A stretch of DNA of 18,388 nt from Campylobacteraceae bacterium (GTDB lineage Bacteria; Campylobacterota; Campylobacteria; Campylobacterales; JALSKU01). The translations under genes were made by a program, and so were the position numbers. Location of the stretch: contig WFMT01000247.1 in assembly GCA_015488975.1 (NCBI GenBank), positions 1-18,388 on the forward strand, read 5' to 3'. The notes under the pieces are model-generated. The model was not told the DNA's origin. It did no database searches and saw only the letters and a program-made list of their open reading frames with translations. Shown piece by piece: positions 15,627-18,388 of this stretch (the stretch's first letter is position 1; each line of letters begins with the position of its first letter).

Positions 15627-16940
15627 TTGAATAAAAAATTACATTTAGTTAGTTTAGGATGCACCAAAAATTTAGTTGACAGTGAAGTAATGCTTGGAAG
15701 ATTGAAAGATTATGACATAACTGATAAACCAGAAGTTGCTGATGTGCTTATAGTAAACACATGCGGCTTCATAAATGCTGCAAAAGAGGAGAGTTTAAAT
15801 GCTATATTTGAACTTCATTCTCTTAGAAAAAAAGATTCGTTATTGGTTGTCAGTGGATGCTTAACTCAAAGATATAAAGATGAATTGCAAAAAGAATTAA
15901 AAGAAGTTGATCTTTTTACAGGAGTCGGAGACTATGACAAGATTGATGAAATCATAAAAAAACAGCATTCCATGTTCTCTCCTGAAACTTATCTTTTAGA
16001 AAATGAAGATAGGATAGTAACAAAAAGCAGTGCTCATGCATATATAAAATTAAGCGAGGGTTGTAATCAAAGCTGTAGCTTTTGCTCCATTCCAAGCTTT
16101 AAAGGTGCACTCAAATCCCGTTCTTTAAAAACTGTGGTAAGTGAAGTTCAAAAATTAGTTCAAAAAGGCTATTTTGATTTTACATTTATCTCTCAAGACA
16201 GTAGTTCTTACCTCCGGGATTTTAACGAAAAAGACGGACTTGTCAAACTCATAAAAGAGATAGAAAAAATCAGTCAATTAAGAAGTGCAAGGATACTATA
16301 TCTCTATCCGAGCACAACAAGTGACGAGCTCATAGATACAATAATAAATTCAAAAAAATTTCACAATTACTTTGAAATGCCAATCCAGCACATAAGTGAT
16401 TCTCTTTTAAAAATCATGAAAAGAGGAGCAGGAAGCAAAAGGATAAAAGAGTTACTTTATAAAATGAGAAAAGCTGAAAATAGTTTTTTAAGGACTTCCA
16501 TAATAGTCGGCCATCCAGGAGAAAGTGAAGAAAATTTTAATGAAATGAAAGAATTTTTGGAAGAGTTTGACTTTGATAGAGTTAGTATCTTCGCATACTC
16601 GGATGAAGAAGGTACAAAAGCACATGAAATGAACAATAAAATTCCAAACAATTTAGTAACCAAAAGGATAGCAAAATTAAATGAAATTATTGAAACTAAA
16701 ACAAAAAAAAGTTTACAAAAAAGAGTAGGAAAAAATATAAATATTCTAACTACCGGGGAAAGTAGCGAGGGAGAATTTTTTATGGGTGCTAGAGAGATTT
16801 TATGGGCACCCGACATTGACGGAGAAATACTCATAAATGAAAGTGAAATCAAGCATTTGGAAACAGGGGTGATATATAATGCTTACATAAATGAATTGGT
16901 GGGGGATAAGCTACTTGCAAAAATTCAAAAATCTGCCTGA
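15627..16940 (+). CDS. rimO: Ribosomal protein uS12 methylthiotransferase RimO
   Basis: 437-aa radical-SAM enzyme with two [4Fe-4S] clusters that adds a methylthio group to the conserved Asp of ribosomal protein S12. Seen: N-terminal MTTase domain with cluster cysteines C12 (SLGCTKNLVDSE), C46 (NTCGF) and C78 (SGCLTQRYK), radical-SAM C146-x3-C150-x2-C153 (EGCNQSCSFCSIPS), and GHPGESEE, with a C-terminal TRAM-type domain. The LGCTKNLVDSE motif points to RimO rather than MiaB. Start is TTG at 15627, with AAGGA six bases upstream, overlapping the stop of the gene before. No in-frame ATG fits better. Its end overlaps tilS. Confidence 0.95.
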   Translation: MNKKLHLVSLGCTKNLVDSEVMLGRLKDYDITDKPEVADVLIVNTCGFINAAKEESLNAIFELHSLRKKDSLLVVSGCLTQRYKDELQKELKEVDLFTGVGDYDKIDEIIKKQHSMFSPETYLLENEDRIVTKSSAHAYIKLSEGCNQSCSFCSIPSFKGALKSRSLKTVVSEVQKLVQKGYFDFTFISQDSSSYLRDFNEKDGLVKLIKEIEKISQLRSARILYLYPSTTSDELIDTIINSKKFHNYFEMPIQHISDSLLKIMKRGAGSKRIKELLYKMRKAENSFLRTSIIVGHPGESEENFNEMKEFLEEFDFDRVSIFAYSDEEGTKAHEMNNKIPNNLVTKRIAKLNEIIETKTKKSLQKRVGKNINILTTGESSEGEFFMGAREILWAPDIDGEILINESEIKHLETGVIYNAYINELVGDKLLAKIQKSA

Positions 16941-17937
16941 AATATCAAAAAAATCTTTGCAATATTTAAAAAAAGGTAAAAATTTGCTTGCCTTTTCAGG
17001 TGGAGTTGATTCGAGCTCGCTTTTTTTTATACTTCTTGCCCATAAGATTGATTTTGATATTGCAATAGTTGACTACAATACAAGAGAAGAGTCTAAAAAA
17101 GAAGTTGCTTATGCTAAAGAATTATCCAAAAAGTACGATAAAACTATTTATTTAAAAAATATAAAAATTAAGGATAAAAATTTTGAACATAATGCTAGAA
17201 AAGTCAGATATAGCTTTTTTGAAGAAATAATTTATACAAATAATTACAACAATCTCATAACAGCTCATCAATTAGATGATAAATTGGAATGGTTTTTGAT
17301 GCAGTTTGCAAAAGGTGCAGGACTTATTGAATTAATCGGATTTGATGAGATAAGAATCAGAGAAAAATATACGCTCATAAGACCACTTATTGAGCATTCA
17401 AAAGATGAATTGAAAAATTTTCTTCAAGCAAACTCTATCAAATATTTCATAGATAAATCAAACAAAGATAAAAGCTACAAGAGAAATTATTTTAGAGAGA
17501 CTTACAGTGCAAAATTTTTAAAAGAGTATAAAAGTGGAATTGTAAATAGTTTTAAATACTTGCAAAATGATAAAAAAAGAGTTTTTAAATTGGAAAATAT
17601 AAAAAACTTTAAAAAACTTTATATTTTTGAAAATTTTCCTGATGACTTAAAAAATATCAGAACTATCGATATAATACTTAAAAAGTTAGATTATGTACTT
17701 TCAAAATCACAACGAGATGAAATACTAAAAGTTAAAAATGTTGTTATATCAAATAAGTATGTAGTGGCTTTTGCAAAAGATAAAATATATATATCGCCTT
17801 TTTGTAATGCAAAAATGGATAAAAAATTTAAAGAAGCTTGCAGGATAAGAAAAATACCTCAAAAAATAAGACCCTATTTATTCACTGAAAAAATATCACC
17901 TGATCTTATGCACTATAATGAGCAAAGCTCGTTATAG
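16915..17937 (+). CDS. tilS: tRNA(Ile)-lysidine synthase
   Basis: N-type ATP pyrophosphatase that changes C34 of the AUA-reading tRNA-Ile to lysidine. Seen: PP-loop FSGGVDSSS near residue 28, ITAHQLDDKLEWFLMQ, RPLIEHSKDELK, and the DKSNKDKSYKRNYFRE substrate motif. 340 aa from TTG at 16915, supported by GGGGGA nine bases upstream. An in-frame ATG at 16891 adds eight residues but has no ribosome-binding site and overlaps rimO by 50 bp, so the start is uncertain. The last dozen residues (PDLMHYNEQSSL) are encoded by a dispersed repeat and hairpin that also provide the TAG stop, so the native C-terminus may have been replaced. Confidence 0.9.
   Translation: MQKFKNLPEISKKSLQYLKKGKNLLAFSGGVDSSSLFFILLAHKIDFDIAIVDYNTREESKKEVAYAKELSKKYDKTIYLKNIKIKDKNFEHNARKVRYSFFEEIIYTNNYNNLITAHQLDDKLEWFLMQFAKGAGLIELIGFDEIRIREKYTLIRPLIEHSKDELKNFLQANSIKYFIDKSNKDKSYKRNYFRETYSAKFLKEYKSGIVNSFKYLQNDKKRVFKLENIKNFKKLYIFENFPDDLKNIRTIDIILKKLDYVLSKSQRDEILKVKNVVISNKYVVAFAKDKIYISPFCNAKMDKKFKEACRIRKIPQKIRPYLFTEKISPDLMHYNEQSSL
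17900..17915 (+). repeat. Dispersed repeat copy inside the tilS 3' end
   Basis: CTGATCTTATGCACTA, identical over 16 bases to the reverse strand of 12650-12665 and differing at one position from 3749-3764. It encodes tilS residues and runs directly into the hairpin at 17911-17939. Confidence 0.75.
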
Positions 17938-17939
17938 TG
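17911..17939 (+). repeat. 13-bp hairpin over the tilS stop codon
   Basis: CACTATAATGAGC (17911-17923) pairs with GCTCGTTATAGTG (17927-17939) across an AAA loop, 12 Watson-Crick pairs and one T-G pair. The TAG stop (17935-17937) is in the right arm. No T-run follows, so it is not a classic intrinsic terminator, though it may protect or end the message. Confidence 0.8.
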
Positions 17940-17959
17940 GTAGGGACTAAAGTCCCTAC
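17940..17959 (+). repeat. Second palindrome directly after the tilS hairpin
   Basis: GTAGGGACTAAAGTCCCTAC is a 9-bp perfect inverted repeat with a 2-nt centre, abutting the hairpin at 17911-17939 with no gap. It is clearly more G+C-rich than its surroundings. Its compact, G+C-rich palindromic form resembles REP-type elements. That assignment is inference. Confidence 0.7.
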
Positions 17960-18041
17960 AACCCTTTGAAGCTTACTAAAAGTAAAACTTTTCAAGAAAA
18001 AAGTGCGTAAAGTCAAATATTACATTCTTTTTTTTATGTTT
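17960..18041. other. A+T-rich spacer between tilS and the convergent partial gene
   Basis: No gene is supported here. It holds a weak AT hairpin (AAAAGT 17978-17983 / ACTTTT 17987-17992) and a T-run near 18028-18035. It is read out of both neighbouring genes. Confidence 0.4.
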
Positions 18042-18388
18042 TTATTTCATCTTAATTTTTTTATCTTTTAAAGTGTAAACTTTTAACCTAAAAGTTGTAT
18101 TTATATCATCTCCTACTGCTTTCATTTCGATAGGAAAATCTGCTTGAATAATATTATCATAATGATTTAAAGCATTTAAGAACTTGTAAAATATAGTAGG
18201 ATTACTTATTTTGGATACCGTTTTAAAGTAATATTCAGTAAAATTTTGTTTATAATTTTTCTTTTTCTCTTTTATCAAGTTAGCATCATGAAAAAAGTTT
18301 TTTGAAAATTTCATAAAATCTGGTTCATTAAAATTGCTATCAAATGCTCTGGTAATTTTTAAATTCTTGTATTTTAAAGTCTTTAATC
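18042..18388 (-). CDS. Hypothetical protein, C-terminal part (5' end outside window)
   Basis: The reading frame is open from the right edge (18386) to TAA at 18042-18044, 114 residues visible. An internal ATG at 18314 would give only 90 aa, but the frame upstream stays open and reads as ordinary protein (TLKYK through NFNEPDFMKF), so the gene most likely starts beyond the window. The sequence is Lys/Asn/Phe-rich with no motif I recognise. The ending, a helix (FYKFLNALNHYDNIIQADFPIEM) followed by strands (TTFRLKVYTL), loosely recalls the C-terminal fold of PilO-like pilus assembly proteins. That is a weak guess. It converges on tilS. Confidence 0.6.
   Translation of the reverse strand, partial: LKTLKYKNLKITRAFDSNFNEPDFMKFSKNFFHDANLIKEKKKNYKQNFTEYYFKTVSKISNPTIFYKFLNALNHYDNIIQADFPIEMKAVGDDINTTFRLKVYTLKDKKIKMK

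Overview
The window is an A+T-rich, gene-dense piece of chromosome from a Campylobacterota (epsilonproteobacterial) species. The evidence is protein content and gene order. As I recall the Campylobacter jejuni map, the run waaF, gmhA, hldE, hldD, gmhB, small cytochrome c, ccoS, ccoI, rho, dnaX occurs there in the same order and orientation. Here that core has extra genes: a TPR protein, a hemerythrin-like protein and murI. I cannot fix the genus from sequence alone. There is no sign of a prophage, insertion sequence, CRISPR array, rRNA or tRNA.

Left part (1-5048): the 3' end of waaF (heptosyltransferase II, +) runs tail-to-tail into a minus-strand operon, TPR protein > gmhB > hldD > hldE > gmhA. 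The last four make ADP-L-glycero-D-manno-heptose, the sugar donor that WaaF uses for the lipopolysaccharide or lipooligosaccharide inner core. Spacing in the operon is tight except for a 107-bp gap between gmhB and hldD, which is filled with two large inverted repeats.

Middle (5049-12652): a periplasmic monohaem cytochrome c (+) faces ccoS and ccoI (-), the assembly protein and copper-exporting P-type ATPase of cbb3 oxidase. Divergent from ccoI is a small hemerythrin-like protein with a perfect 22-bp palindrome in front of it. Then come rho, murI and dnaX on the plus strand.

Right part (12653-18388): an unrecognised 109-aa protein and prfB (release factor 2) lie on the minus strand. Divergent from prfB is the plus-strand run panC, flavin reductase-like protein, rimO, tilS. 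The window ends in the 3' part of an unrecognised minus-strand gene.

Most genes are ordinary housekeeping genes. The most notable signal is a small dispersed repeat with core CTGAYCTTATGCACTA. It occurs three times, each time at or over the 3' end of a gene (gmhB, dnaX, tilS). In two of the three cases it is joined to tandem strong hairpins, and two of the copies supply stop codons. It looks like a REP- or MITE-type element specialised for gene ends. I found no convincing new multi-gene system.
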